From assembly GCF_000013625.1 (NCBI RefSeq), contig NC_009659.1:558001-622000 (forward strand): a DNA stretch of 64,000 nt, in the 5' to 3' direction. Numbering within the stretch: position 1 is the stretch's first letter; every line of letters begins with the position of its first letter. Under the pieces are notes generated by a model. That model saw nothing but the letters and a program-made list of their open reading frames with translations, did not search any database and was not told the DNA's origin. This document shows, piece after piece, positions 26,576-36,032 of this stretch. Source of the DNA: Janthinobacterium sp. Marseille (GTDB taxonomy: Bacteria > Pseudomonadota > Gammaproteobacteria > Burkholderiales > Burkholderiaceae_D). Both the position numbers and the translations under genes were made by a program.

Positions 26576-29500
26576 ATGAAAACCACTCGACCGCAACGCA
26601 CGGTCATCAGTCTCGCCATCGCCACTGCACTGAGCGCCATGGCGCCGACAGTGGCTCTAGGCCAAACCGTAATTTCGGTGAATACAACTGCAACCCAGTA
26701 TTGGAGCGACAACGATTTCACGGTGAATAGCGGTATCACGCTTAACTCTGAGCCGGGTGACGCTGCGATTTATGCGAGTAGTGGCTCCACCCAGGGGAAT
26801 TTCCTTAATAAAGGCACGATTAATGGTACGTTTGGCGGTCTTTTTAGTAGCGCTGCCATCAATCAGTTACAGAACAACGGTTTGATACGAGGCGAAACCT
26901 ACTACGGGGTAGCCAGCCTCCAGGGTGCCGAAATCAATGCCTTCATCAACAATGGTTCCATCAGTGGTGCTCCGGCTGGCATGCTCAACGAGGGTGTGAT
27001 CAGCAGCTTTGTCAATCAGCAGACTGGCGCCATCTATGGCCTGGTCAATGCCAGCACCGGCACGATCGCTGATCTGGCGAATAAGGGTTTCATCAGCCAG
27101 CTGGACAACAGCGGCATGATAGTGGGCCTATCCAACACTGGCTCGATAAGCACCCTGGTAAACGCCAGTAGCGCCACCATCATTGATCTGGTGAATGAGG
27201 GCACGATCACCAAGGTGGAAAACAGCGGCATTCTCTCTGGCTCCGCCGGGTTTGGCAGTGGTCTGTTCAATACGGGGACGATTACCCTGGTGGAGAATAA
27301 AACCGGCGGATTCATACAAGCCCTGGGAAATAGTGGCTCGATAGCCACCCTGAATAACGCAGGTACGCTGGACGGCATGTTTGGATTGCTCAACATGCGC
27401 GACACGAATCCAGACGGTGGGAATATAGGTACGCTGAATAATAGTGGCAGCATTACAGGCGGTTACTACGGTGGTATCACCAATAGCGCCGGCACGATAG
27501 GTGTCTTGCGTAACAGCGGGACGATCACGAGCACTGCCAGTGACGGAATATTCAATGGCGCCAACAGTGAGATTGTGGCGCTGACCAACACCGAAACAGG
27601 TGTTATCAGCGGGTTTAAGACGGGTATTTTCAATGCTGGCCTGATCACCAGTATCACTAATAACGGTGATATCCATGGTCCGACGGCCATCAGCAATGGC
27701 GGCCAAATCACCAGCATGGGGCCGTCCCCTACGACGATGCACTACGCCGGCACGATAGGCACCTTAAGCAATACAGGCACCATCAGCGGCATAGGCAGTG
27801 CTGGTGACGGCGTCGCAATCTCGAATGCAACAAACAGCCAGATAGGCTTGCTGAGTAATAGCGGCAGCATCAGCGGCGATGAAGTCGCGATCATTAATCG
27901 CGGAACCATAGGCAAGCTGGACAATGGCAAGCTTGGAATTGTTGAAGGCGCAACCGGGATATGGAATATTGGCACCATTACCGAACTGACTAATAGCGGA
28001 AAAATTTCCGTATCCGGTCCGCCAGTTGCAGGAGGCAGCTATAGCATCTCCAACCAAGGCCTCATTACCTCCCTGATCAATAATCAAGGCGGTGTTATTT
28101 CAGATGCAAACTATGCGATTGAAAACGCGGGCAGCGGAACGATCACCACCTTGCTTAACAACGGTCTGATCAAAGGTCGTTATACCGGCTTCAAAAATGA
28201 TGGCGGCAGCATAGGCAGCATCATCAACAATGGCTCAATAGAGGGCGACGAGTTTGGCATAGAGAATCGCGAAAATATAGGCGTACTCAACAATAACGGC
28301 CGCATCTTTGGTGGGATAGCGGGTATCTTTATTTACAACATCGGCGTGTTTACTGAGTTGAATAACAGTGGCACCATTACTGGCGATACTTTCGCAGGCG
28401 TCGTTAATTACAGCAAGATCACTAGCCTGAACAATAAGCCGGGTGGCTTGATACAGAACGGCGTCTACAATGATTCCTTTGGCACTATCGATACCCTGAA
28501 TAACCAGGGGACGATCGCCGGTTCCAGCAGCAGTACCACCGCGTATGCCTTATCTAATGATGGCCATATAGGAACCCTGAATAACAGCGGCTTACTGACT
28601 TCTCCGGTTGATGCAATCTATCTCGGCGGCACTGGCACCATAGATAGTTTTATCAACAGCGGCAAGGTGGCCGGCAACATCCGGAATTACAGCGTAGGCT
28701 TCGACCTGGTCATTCAGGGCGGCAGTGGCACGACCTTTGGTGTGCTGACCGGTTCCAGTGGTGGCACCGGTGCGGCAGACATAGGCCTGATTGATAATCC
28801 GTATGGACAATTGGTGTTCGGTGCGGGCAATCAATTATTGAATGATCACATCAATGTCGGTACGAGTGGCAACTCGGTCGTCAATCTTGATGGCGTACTG
28901 CAGGTCAATAATTACATCAACATCACCGGCGATTATGCGCAGCGCGCAGCGGCAACCCTGAATATCGGTGTGGCGCGAAATGCAATTGCAAATGGCGACG
29001 GCGCCGACCTTGGCTACGGTCGCCTGATAGTCTCCGGTAGTGCCGTCATCGATGCAGGTTCCAGCGTCATGCTTAAGAAAACCGGCGCCTACCGCTTTGC
29101 CAACGGCCAGCGCTACGTGGTGGTGCAAGCCAATGGCAGCGGCACCAACTATAACGAAACGGCCCTGAATTACGGTGCCACCGGTTACAACGGCACCATC
29201 ACCGGCAGCACGATAGCCAGCGGTGGCAATCTGTCCCTGCTGCTGACCCTAGATGGTGCCGCCGACAATCAGGCCACCAATAGCAACGGACAAAATACCC
29301 TGAATGCTTTGTTCAGCTACACCGGCACGGATGCCGGCCTGATGAATCTGTTCAATGCAGCGGCAGCGTCTGGTTCCAGCGACGAAGGTAATCGCGCCGG
29401 TGCGCAATTAAGTCCGGCCGCCGGTAAAGCAGGTGTGGCCGGTGCCAGCACGGCGGTATCACAACAAGTTACCGGCATTGCGTTTGACCGTTTGAACAAT

Positions 29501-30412
29501 ACCTCTACTGTTGCCGGTCTCGGCAGCAATGGCTTGTCTGCCGGTGACGGCATGCGCGACCAGGCGGCATGGGGCCAGGCTTTTGGCGGCAAGGCATCGG
29601 CCGATGCACGCGATGGCGTATCCGGTTATCACGCCAGCTATGCAGGCTTGTTGCTGGGTGCGGATACAGCGTGGAATGATCAGTGGCGCATCGGTGGCTT
29701 GTTCAATTACGCCAGCACCTCGGTTTCCAACGATGACGACAATGCCGGCAGTTATTCCCGCATTAACTCCTATGGCTTGAGCGCATATGCCGGTTACACC
29801 GGTGAACCGTGGTACCTGAATGTATCTGTCGGCGCGATGCGCAGTGATGTGAAAGCACATCGTGTGGTGGACCTCACCGGTTTTCATGGCGTTGCTGACA
29901 GCAACTACAACGGCATGCAGTACGTCGCAGCGGCCCAGCTCGGTTATCCGATTAAGGTCGACCAGCTCTTGCCGGGTGCAGTACTGACGCCATTGGCAGG
30001 ACTGGTCTATAGCAGCCTGCGTCAGGATGGCTACACCGAAACCGGTGGTAATGGTGCGGCCTTGCAGGTCGGTAGTTCCAGTACCCATTCGGTAAAAAGT
30101 GATCTCGGCTTCAAGCTGGAGCGTGCTTATAAAACTACCTACGGCCTGTTGAAGCCATCGGTGCAATTGCTGTGGCGTCATGAGTACAGTGACACACGTT
30201 TGCAGTCGATAGCCAACTTCGCGGCAGATACCACGGGCGCGACTTCGTTCGCGTCGCAGGGCGCCAAACCGGTGAAAGACACTGGCGTGCTGTCGCTGGG
30301 TGCGACTTTGCTGCGCAGTGACAAGCTCACACTCTCGGCCAATTACACGCTGGAACAAGGCGGTGGCTATAGCTCGCAAACCGGCAGCTTGCTGGCGCGT
30401 TGGCGTTTCTGA
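26576..30412 (+). CDS. Autotransporter with repetitive passenger (paralogue 1)
   Basis: The 1278-residue type V secreted protein starts with a signal peptide (MKTTRPQRTVISLAIATAL, cleavage near VALG-QTV). The passenger, about residues 80-720, is built from degenerate repeats of the form N-x-G-x-I-x-x-L-x-N-x-G-x-I-x-G, rich in Asn, Ser, Thr, Gly and Ile, as expected for a beta-helix. A conserved linker of about 250 residues follows. The autotransporter beta-barrel starts near residue 996 (AAWGQAFGGKASADARDG) and ends LLARWRF with terminal Phe. No protease motif or RGD was seen, so an adhesin or surface-layer role is inferred. It is followed after 25 bp by a paralogue, then by sulfotransferase and APS kinase genes. 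Confidence 0.93.
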   Translation: MKTTRPQRTVISLAIATALSAMAPTVALGQTVISVNTTATQYWSDNDFTVNSGITLNSEPGDAAIYASSGSTQGNFLNKGTINGTFGGLFSSAAINQLQNNGLIRGETYYGVASLQGAEINAFINNGSISGAPAGMLNEGVISSFVNQQTGAIYGLVNASTGTIADLANKGFISQLDNSGMIVGLSNTGSISTLVNASSATIIDLVNEGTITKVENSGILSGSAGFGSGLFNTGTITLVENKTGGFIQALGNSGSIATLNNAGTLDGMFGLLNMRDTNPDGGNIGTLNNSGSITGGYYGGITNSAGTIGVLRNSGTITSTASDGIFNGANSEIVALTNTETGVISGFKTGIFNAGLITSITNNGDIHGPTAISNGGQITSMGPSPTTMHYAGTIGTLSNTGTISGIGSAGDGVAISNATNSQIGLLSNSGSISGDEVAIINRGTIGKLDNGKLGIVEGATGIWNIGTITELTNSGKISVSGPPVAGGSYSISNQGLITSLINNQGGVISDANYAIENAGSGTITTLLNNGLIKGRYTGFKNDGGSIGSIINNGSIEGDEFGIENRENIGVLNNNGRIFGGIAGIFIYNIGVFTELNNSGTITGDTFAGVVNYSKITSLNNKPGGLIQNGVYNDSFGTIDTLNNQGTIAGSSSSTTAYALSNDGHIGTLNNSGLLTSPVDAIYLGGTGTIDSFINSGKVAGNIRNYSVGFDLVIQGGSGTTFGVLTGSSGGTGAADIGLIDNPYGQLVFGAGNQLLNDHINVGTSGNSVVNLDGVLQVNNYINITGDYAQRAAATLNIGVARNAIANGDGADLGYGRLIVSGSAVIDAGSSVMLKKTGAYRFANGQRYVVVQANGSGTNYNETALNYGATGYNGTITGSTIASGGNLSLLLTLDGAADNQATNSNGQNTLNALFSYTGTDAGLMNLFNAAAASGSSDEGNRAGAQLSPAAGKAGVAGASTAVSQQVTGIAFDRLNNTSTVAGLGSNGLSAGDGMRDQAAWGQAFGGKASADARDGVSGYHASYAGLLLGADTAWNDQWRIGGLFNYASTSVSNDDDNAGSYSRINSYGLSAYAGYTGEPWYLNVSVGAMRSDVKAHRVVDLTGFHGVADSNYNGMQYVAAAQLGYPIKVDQLLPGAVLTPLAGLVYSSLRQDGYTETGGNGAALQVGSSSTHSVKSDLGFKLERAYKTTYGLLKPSVQLLWRHEYSDTRLQSIANFAADTTGATSFASQGAKPVKDTGVLSLGATLLRSDKLTLSANYTLEQGGGYSSQTGSLLARWRF
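26815..28700 (+). repeat. Degenerate coding repeats of autotransporter 1 passenger
   Basis: Roughly 60-bp units encode variants of GTIGTLNNSGTI(S/T)G followed by a variable G-I-x-N stretch. The unit recurs about thirty times with variable insertions. The DNA is diverged between units, so it is a protein-level repeat and not a recent tandem array. Confidence 0.75.
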
Positions 30413-30437
30413 GTTACTTGCACAGATAGGGAAAGCC

Positions 30438-33209
30438 ATGCGCCAGATCCAAGTTAAAGCGGATATAGCCTGCAAGCCGGTGGCAGGTGTTGCCACCAGT
30501 GCGAGACTCAGCACCTTGAGTCTCGCCGTATCGGCAGCCTTGTCGCTGATGGCCGCATCCCCGGCGCAGGCAGATGCGCCGATTACCGGGGTCGTGATTG
30601 TGCCTGGGTCCAGTGCATATAACTGGAGCAATGGCGACCTGACGGTAGGAAGCAGTGGTCGTTTGAGTGGCGGCAGCTCGGGCGTGTACACCGATGGCAG
30701 TTCGTTGGGCACACTCAGCAATAGTGGCTACATCGGCGGCACGTTCGCTGGTATCTATAACGACAAGACGTTAACCGCGATTAATAATGCCAGCGGTGCA
30801 ACGATTAGTGGTGGCAGCTACGGGATCTTTACCGAAAGAGGAAGCACGGTAGGCAGTCTGGTCAACAACGGGACGATACAAGCTGCGTCGAATGGTTTCA
30901 GTGGTATCAGCAACGAAGGCACGATCACAAATTTCAACAACAGTAGCAGTGGCGTGATCACTGGTGGCAACAGCAATGCCGGGATAAAAAATGCAGGCGG
31001 GCGGATCGGCACACTGACAAACAGCGGCATGATACGAGGCGGTGACAGCCCTAACGGCAACTATAGCCACGGCATTGATAACAGCAGCAGAAGCACGATA
31101 GACACGCTCAACAACAATAGCGGTGCCACCATATATGGCGCACACAGTGGCATCTACAACTACAGTGCCAACGGTACTTCGCTCATAACCGAGCTGAATA
31201 ATCGCGGCCTGATTACCGGCACGGTAGCCGGGATATATAACGATGATGGCGGGAAGATTACGACGCTGAATAATTTGAGCGGCGGCATCATCAGCGGTGG
31301 GATTATTAATGGCGATGCGAGAAGTACCGCCACGATTACCGTCCTCAACAATGCCGGCTTGGTGACTGATGATATGACTGCCATCCATGTCGTTCGCGGA
31401 ACGATAGGCAGCCTGAACAATAGTGGCCTGATTACTGCAGTCAATGCGGTAGTCATAGAATCAAATGCGACGATTACCACACTGACCAACGCGGGGACCA
31501 TCTCCGGCAACATCATCAATAACTCGAACCGGGTACAAACCATATTCGGTGGTTCCGGTAATGTGTTCGGCACCCTGACCGGGCAAAACGGCAGCATAGG
31601 CCTGATTACGAACACGCTCTCCAACTGGGTATTCGGTGGCGGCAACCAGCTACTCACCAGCAATATCAATGTCGGCAGCAACAGCGTCATCAACTCCGCT
31701 GGCGTGTTGCAAGTCAATAATCAAATCAGCGTAACCGGCAATTACCAGCAAAGCGCAGGAGCCACCCTGAATATCGGTGTAGGCAGTAGTGCAATTGTAA
31801 ATGGCGATAGCACGGATAGTGGCTATGGCCGCCTCATTGTCTCCGGCAATGCAGTGATCGATGCCGGCTCCAGTGTGGCGCTGAAAAAGAATGGCAGCTA
31901 TCGCTTTGCCAACGGCCAACGCTATCTGGTGCTACAGGCCGCGAGTGCGGGTAGCAACTATAACGAAGCGACGCTGCGTTACCTGGCCGATGGTTATCGT
32001 GGTGATATCACCGGCAGCACCATCATCGATGGCAGCAAGCTCGGTTTGTTACTGACGCTTGATGGTGAAATCGTCAATCCGGCGAACCAGGCGAATGCGC
32101 GTACCACGCTTGAAGGCTTATACCAATACACCGGTACTGATGCTTCACTGATGAATCTTTTCAATGCTGCCGCTGCGCTGGCTACACCGGCTGACGCGAA
32201 TCGCGCCGGGTCGCAACTGGGTACTTCGTCCAGCACCTTCGGCGTGGCCGGTGCCACCGATGCTATCGGCGCGCATGTGAACGGCATGGTATTCAATCGA
32301 CTGGAAGGTAATACACCGAATGGCACTTCTGCCGGCAGTGGTTTATCCGGTGGTGACGGCATAAGCGACAAGGCAGCGTGGGGCCAGGTCTTTGGCGGTC
32401 GTGCTTCAGCCGATGAACGTGATGGTGTCTCCGGTTATCACGCCAGCTATAACGGTTTGCTGCTGGGAGCGGACGCTGCACTGAATGAACGCTGGCGCGC
32501 AGGTGGCTTATTCAACTACGCCAGCACTTCGGTTTCCAATGATGGGAACAATGCGGGCAGTTATGCGCGTGTTGATACATATGGCCTGACTGCTTACGCC
32601 GCTTATCAGGGTGAACCCTGGTATGTGAATATGTCCGCATCCGCGATGCGCAGCAATGTCGATGCACATCGTGTGCTGGACTTTACCGGTTTCTCGGGCA
32701 CGGCCACCGGCAGTTACAAAGGCATGCAGTACACCGCTGCAGCGCGTGTCGGCTATCCGATCAATGTGAACGAAATGATAGTCACGCCGCTGGCCGGCCT
32801 GACATACAGCAGCCTGCGTCTTGATGCTTATAAGGAAACGGGTGGCAACGGTGCGGCATTGAATGTGGCTGCAAGCGATACCCACTCCATCAAGAGCGAT
32901 CTTGGCTTCAAGCTGGAGCGTGGCTACCAGACCACGTATGGCGTGCTGAAACCTATGCTGCAATTGTTGTGGCGGCATGAGTACAGTGATACGCGTTTGC
33001 AATCAGTCGCCAACTTTGCTGCCGATATATCCGGTGCCACGACTTTCGTGACACAGGGTCCGACCCCGGTTAAAGACACAGGCGTGTTGTCATTGGGCGC
33101 TACCTTGCTGCGTAGCGACAAGCTCACACTGTCCGCCGCCTACACACTGGAAAAGGGCGGCGGCTATACCTCGCAAACCGGCAGCTTGCTGGCGCGCTGG
33201 CGTTTTTGA
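30438..33209 (+). CDS. Autotransporter with repetitive passenger (paralogue 2)
   Basis: The 923-residue protein starts at the ATG at 30438, because an upstream in-frame start at 30300 would lie inside the preceding gene. The extended signal peptide ends in SPAQA-DAPI. The passenger has the same N-x-G-x-I-x-x-L-N repeat as the preceding paralogue but is much shorter (about residues 75-370). The linker and barrel (from about residue 645, AAWGQVFGGRASADERDG, to LLARWRF) are very similar to the first copy. This is a tandem duplication in which barrel and linker stayed conserved and passenger length diverged. The stop codon overlaps the ribosome binding site (GAGGAGG) of the sulfotransferase gene, indicating co-translation. 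Confidence 0.92.
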   Translation: MRQIQVKADIACKPVAGVATSARLSTLSLAVSAALSLMAASPAQADAPITGVVIVPGSSAYNWSNGDLTVGSSGRLSGGSSGVYTDGSSLGTLSNSGYIGGTFAGIYNDKTLTAINNASGATISGGSYGIFTERGSTVGSLVNNGTIQAASNGFSGISNEGTITNFNNSSSGVITGGNSNAGIKNAGGRIGTLTNSGMIRGGDSPNGNYSHGIDNSSRSTIDTLNNNSGATIYGAHSGIYNYSANGTSLITELNNRGLITGTVAGIYNDDGGKITTLNNLSGGIISGGIINGDARSTATITVLNNAGLVTDDMTAIHVVRGTIGSLNNSGLITAVNAVVIESNATITTLTNAGTISGNIINNSNRVQTIFGGSGNVFGTLTGQNGSIGLITNTLSNWVFGGGNQLLTSNINVGSNSVINSAGVLQVNNQISVTGNYQQSAGATLNIGVGSSAIVNGDSTDSGYGRLIVSGNAVIDAGSSVALKKNGSYRFANGQRYLVLQAASAGSNYNEATLRYLADGYRGDITGSTIIDGSKLGLLLTLDGEIVNPANQANARTTLEGLYQYTGTDASLMNLFNAAAALATPADANRAGSQLGTSSSTFGVAGATDAIGAHVNGMVFNRLEGNTPNGTSAGSGLSGGDGISDKAAWGQVFGGRASADERDGVSGYHASYNGLLLGADAALNERWRAGGLFNYASTSVSNDGNNAGSYARVDTYGLTAYAAYQGEPWYVNMSASAMRSNVDAHRVLDFTGFSGTATGSYKGMQYTAAARVGYPINVNEMIVTPLAGLTYSSLRLDAYKETGGNGAALNVAASDTHSIKSDLGFKLERGYQTTYGVLKPMLQLLWRHEYSDTRLQSVANFAADISGATTFVTQGPTPVKDTGVLSLGATLLRSDKLTLSAAYTLEKGGGYTSQTGSLLARWRF
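30700..31560 (+). repeat. Degenerate coding repeats of autotransporter 2 passenger
   Basis: The same repeat type as in the preceding gene, with fewer units (about a dozen): variants of IGTLTNSGMIRG and I(T/S)TLNN with interspersed GIYN/GIDN stretches. Unit order does not obviously match the first copy. Confidence 0.65.
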
Positions 33210-33218
33210 GGAGGCGCT

Positions 33219-35318
33219 ATGAGCGAGTTGCAAGACAACTTCCCCCGGACCGGGCAACTGACCATACCTGAAGCACTAAAGCGTGCTTATGCGCATTGGG
33301 ATGCCGGACAGGCGCAGCAGGCGGAGATGTTGTGTCGACATGTGTTGCTGGCCTGGCCTTATCAGGCTGATGCGATGCATCTGCTCGGATTGATTGCACA
33401 TGCCCATGGTCGGCTGGATATGGCGGTAAGTCATTTGCGCCAGGCTTGCCAGGCACCGCATGCTCCCGCGATTTATTTCAGTAACCTGGCAGAAATGTGT
33501 CGGCAAAGCGGCTTGCTGGTGGAAGCCGAACAAGCAGGGCAGCGCGCTGTCAGCCTGGCTCCGAATCTGGCGGATGCATGGAATAACCTGGGCATCATCC
33601 TGCAGGAAAGTGGCAAGCTGGAAGCCAGCCTCGATAGTTTGGAGCGCGCGCTGGCGCTGCGACCGAACGATGCGCGGGCACACAATAATCTGGGCAATAC
33701 CTGGCGTCGCTTATATAGACTGGAGCAGGCCGAACAGCATTACCAGAAGGCGCTGGAGCTGGAACCGGGCTATGCCGAAGTGCATAGCAATCTGGCCTAT
33801 CTGTTGAATACACATGGCAGGTTTGAGGAAGCGGCGGCGGCAGCGCGGCACGCCATCAGCCTGCAGCCGCAGCTGGTGGATGCCTATCTCAACCTGGCTG
33901 ATATCGAAGTGTCGCGCCTGCGCTATGCCGAGGCACTGCGCAGCCTGGATGCCCTGTACACATTTGCGCCGCAACACGTGGGCGGCTTCAGTGCACGTGC
34001 GCAGATACTGAGGAAAATGGAGCGCAACGAAGAAGCGCTGATCTGGGCGCAGCGCGCACTCATCTCCGCACCGGATAATGCAAACGCTCACTACGCGCAC
34101 GGACAAATACTGCAAGCACTGGGACGGCATGATGAAGCCTTGCTTGCTTTTGACAAGGCGGCCGCCTTGCCCGGCAGCGTGGAAGAGGATGCATTGCTGG
34201 CACGCGCGACCTTGTTCATGGAGAGCGGTCGCAGCGAGGATGCGAGCATCGCATTTGAGCAGGTCTTGCAACGTTTCCCCGGCTCGGTACGCGCGCTGAC
34301 TGCGCGCAATGATGCCAAGGTCTATCAGGCCGATGATCCCGACATCACCGTCATGGAAGCGGCCCTGGCACAAACTGCCAGTCTGTCGCTGGCGGATCGC
34401 ACGGCCGTGCATTTCGCATTGGGCAAGGCTTACCTCGATATCAATCATTCCGAACGTGCATTCCATCACCTGCATGCCGGCAATGGCTTAAAACGTGCCA
34501 CTTTCGCGTATGACGGTGCTGCAACGCGGCAGTGGATGCAAGACATCGCTGCCACTTTTGCAAATATGCCGAGGAATGCCGAACACGCCAGTGGTGCGTC
34601 GTCCGAGCTGCCGGTATTCATCGTCGGCATGCCACGTTCAGGCACGACGCTGGTAGAACAAATACTCGCTTCACATCCGCAAGTGCATGGCGCTGGTGAG
34701 CTCAGTGCTTTGCGTCTGGCGATAGAGGAAGCAGGCGCATTTCCACAAAAGGTAGCTACGCTGTCTGCGGCTGAACTGACGGCGATAGGGCAGGATTACC
34801 TGCGCCGCGTAGAAGGACTGGCGCAAGGCAAGGATAGATTGGTGGACAAAATGCCGGCCAATTTCCTGTATGCGGGTTTGATACCGATGATTTTGTCCGG
34901 TGCGCGGATTATTCATATCCGGCGCGATCCGGTGGATACCTGCCTGTCTTGTTACAGCAAGCATTTCGTCGGAGAACAGCTATTTACCTATAACCTGACC
35001 GAACTGGGTGAATTCCATCATGCGTACCAGATATTGATGAGCCACTTGCGGCAGGTGTTGCCACCGGATCGTTTCCTCGAAGTGGATTATGAAGCGGTGG
35101 TCGATAATCTCGAAGTTGAGGCACGACGCCTGATTGCTTTTGTCGGCTTGCCGTGGGATGAGGCTTGCCTGCAATTTCATCAAACACGCCGCGTCGTGCG
35201 CACCGCCAGTGTCAACCAGGTGCGCCAGCCTATCTATAAAACATCAAAAGGGCGCTGGCAAAAACATGCGGCGTATCTTGGCCCTTTGCTGGCAGCGTTG
35301 GGGATAGGCGCACCGTGA
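33219..35318 (+). CDS. TPR-repeat sulfotransferase
   Basis: The 699-residue, probably cytoplasmic protein has no signal peptide. Residues about 15-385 are TPR units with the usual pattern (NNLGIILQESGKLEASLDSLERALALRPN and similar). The C-terminal sulfotransferase domain has the 5'-phosphosulfate loop VGMPRSGTTLVEQILASHP at about 469-487, including Arg473-Ser474-Gly475-Thr476-Thr477. HGAGE follows, whose Glu could be the catalytic base as in tyrosylprotein sulfotransferases. The 3'-phosphate-binding RRDPVDTCLSCYS is further on. TPR arrays in modifying enzymes usually bind protein substrates. It is 9 bp after the autotransporter gene and overlaps cysC by 4 bp, so sulfation of the autotransporters, or of a surface glycan, is the likely job; the acceptor is inference. 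Confidence 0.92.
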   Translation: MSELQDNFPRTGQLTIPEALKRAYAHWDAGQAQQAEMLCRHVLLAWPYQADAMHLLGLIAHAHGRLDMAVSHLRQACQAPHAPAIYFSNLAEMCRQSGLLVEAEQAGQRAVSLAPNLADAWNNLGIILQESGKLEASLDSLERALALRPNDARAHNNLGNTWRRLYRLEQAEQHYQKALELEPGYAEVHSNLAYLLNTHGRFEEAAAAARHAISLQPQLVDAYLNLADIEVSRLRYAEALRSLDALYTFAPQHVGGFSARAQILRKMERNEEALIWAQRALISAPDNANAHYAHGQILQALGRHDEALLAFDKAAALPGSVEEDALLARATLFMESGRSEDASIAFEQVLQRFPGSVRALTARNDAKVYQADDPDITVMEAALAQTASLSLADRTAVHFALGKAYLDINHSERAFHHLHAGNGLKRATFAYDGAATRQWMQDIAATFANMPRNAEHASGASSELPVFIVGMPRSGTTLVEQILASHPQVHGAGELSALRLAIEEAGAFPQKVATLSAAELTAIGQDYLRRVEGLAQGKDRLVDKMPANFLYAGLIPMILSGARIIHIRRDPVDTCLSCYSKHFVGEQLFTYNLTELGEFHHAYQILMSHLRQVLPPDRFLEVDYEAVVDNLEVEARRLIAFVGLPWDEACLQFHQTRRVVRTASVNQVRQPIYKTSKGRWQKHAAYLGPLLAALGIGAP

Positions 35319-35938
35319 CGCGCCTGTTGAAATCAGCGGGTACGCTGACACCGGTAGCCCATGCGGTGGATGCCAGTGCGCGCAGCCTGCGTTATGGACA
35401 TCAGGGTGCAGTGTTGTGGCTGACCGGTTTATCGGCTTCCGGCAAATCATCATTGGCCATGGCACTGGAGCATGCGTTGACTGCACAGGGTTACGCTTGT
35501 TACGTACTGGATGGCGATAATGTACGTGCGGGTTTGAATCGGGACCTCGGTTTCAGTCCGCAGGATCGCAGTGAAAATATACGCCGGGTAGGGGAAGCGG
35601 CGGCGCTATTCGCCGATGCCGGCTTGATATGCATCTCCGCTTTTATTTCTCCTTATCGCGCCGATCGTGAACTGGCGCGCATGGCTCATCCACAGGGATT
35701 CCATGAAATCCATATCGCGGCTGATCTCGCGACTTGCGAGGCACGCGATCCTAAAGGCTTGTACCGGAAAGCGCGTCGTGGTGAGTTGCATGAGTTTACA
35801 GGTGTCAGTGCGCCGTATGAAGAACCACTGCACGCCCAGCTGCGGGTGGATACTGCCGATGAAAGCCTGGAAGCCAGCCTGAAGAAATTATTTGATTACG
35901 TAGTACGGGAAATTCCATTGCAGACGGCGCAGCGCTGA
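35315..35938 (+). CDS. cysC: Adenylylsulfate (APS) kinase
   Basis: The 207-residue kinase phosphorylates APS to PAPS, the sulfate donor of sulfotransferases. Walker A is GLSASGKS at residues 38-45. DGDNVRAGLNRDLGFS and FISPYRADR are CysC hallmarks. The GTG start overlaps the sulfotransferase stop (GTGA), so translation of the two is coupled. There is no sulfurylase (cysDN) or reductase gene nearby. Dedicated PAPS supply to the co-encoded sulfotransferase is therefore more likely than a role in cysteine synthesis. A hairpin at 35973-36001 ends the operon. Confidence 0.95.
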   Translation: MTRLLKSAGTLTPVAHAVDASARSLRYGHQGAVLWLTGLSASGKSSLAMALEHALTAQGYACYVLDGDNVRAGLNRDLGFSPQDRSENIRRVGEAAALFADAGLICISAFISPYRADRELARMAHPQGFHEIHIAADLATCEARDPKGLYRKARRGELHEFTGVSAPYEEPLHAQLRVDTADESLEASLKKLFDYVVREIPLQTAQR

Positions 35939-35972
35939 TACAGCTGATACAGCGATGTCTATATAAAACAAG

Positions 35973-36001
35973 GGCGCGTGTTTAGGTCATAAACACGCGC
36001 C
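35973..36001. terminator. Convergent terminator after cysC
   Basis: GGCGCGTGTTTA-GGTCA-TAAACACGCGCC is a perfect 12-bp stem. On the minus strand it is followed by CTTGTTTTATA, giving the better U-tract for the small convergent gene; it likely also ends the sulfotransferase operon. Confidence 0.75.
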
Positions 36002-36032
36002 TATATGATCAGGCTATATGCCTGTCTGCGAT

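Noticed and set aside
30300..30437. Upstream start for the second autotransporter
   Set aside because: It would overlap the first autotransporter by 113 bp and place 46 non-signal residues before the signal peptide.
29459..30721. 420-codon minus-strand open frame across both autotransporters
   Set aside because: It crosses the junction of two real genes and reflects repeat composition on the opposite strand.
26815..31560. CRISPR-like or tandem DNA repeats
   Set aside because: Units are diverged in DNA, in frame and coding; there are no identical repeats with unique spacers.
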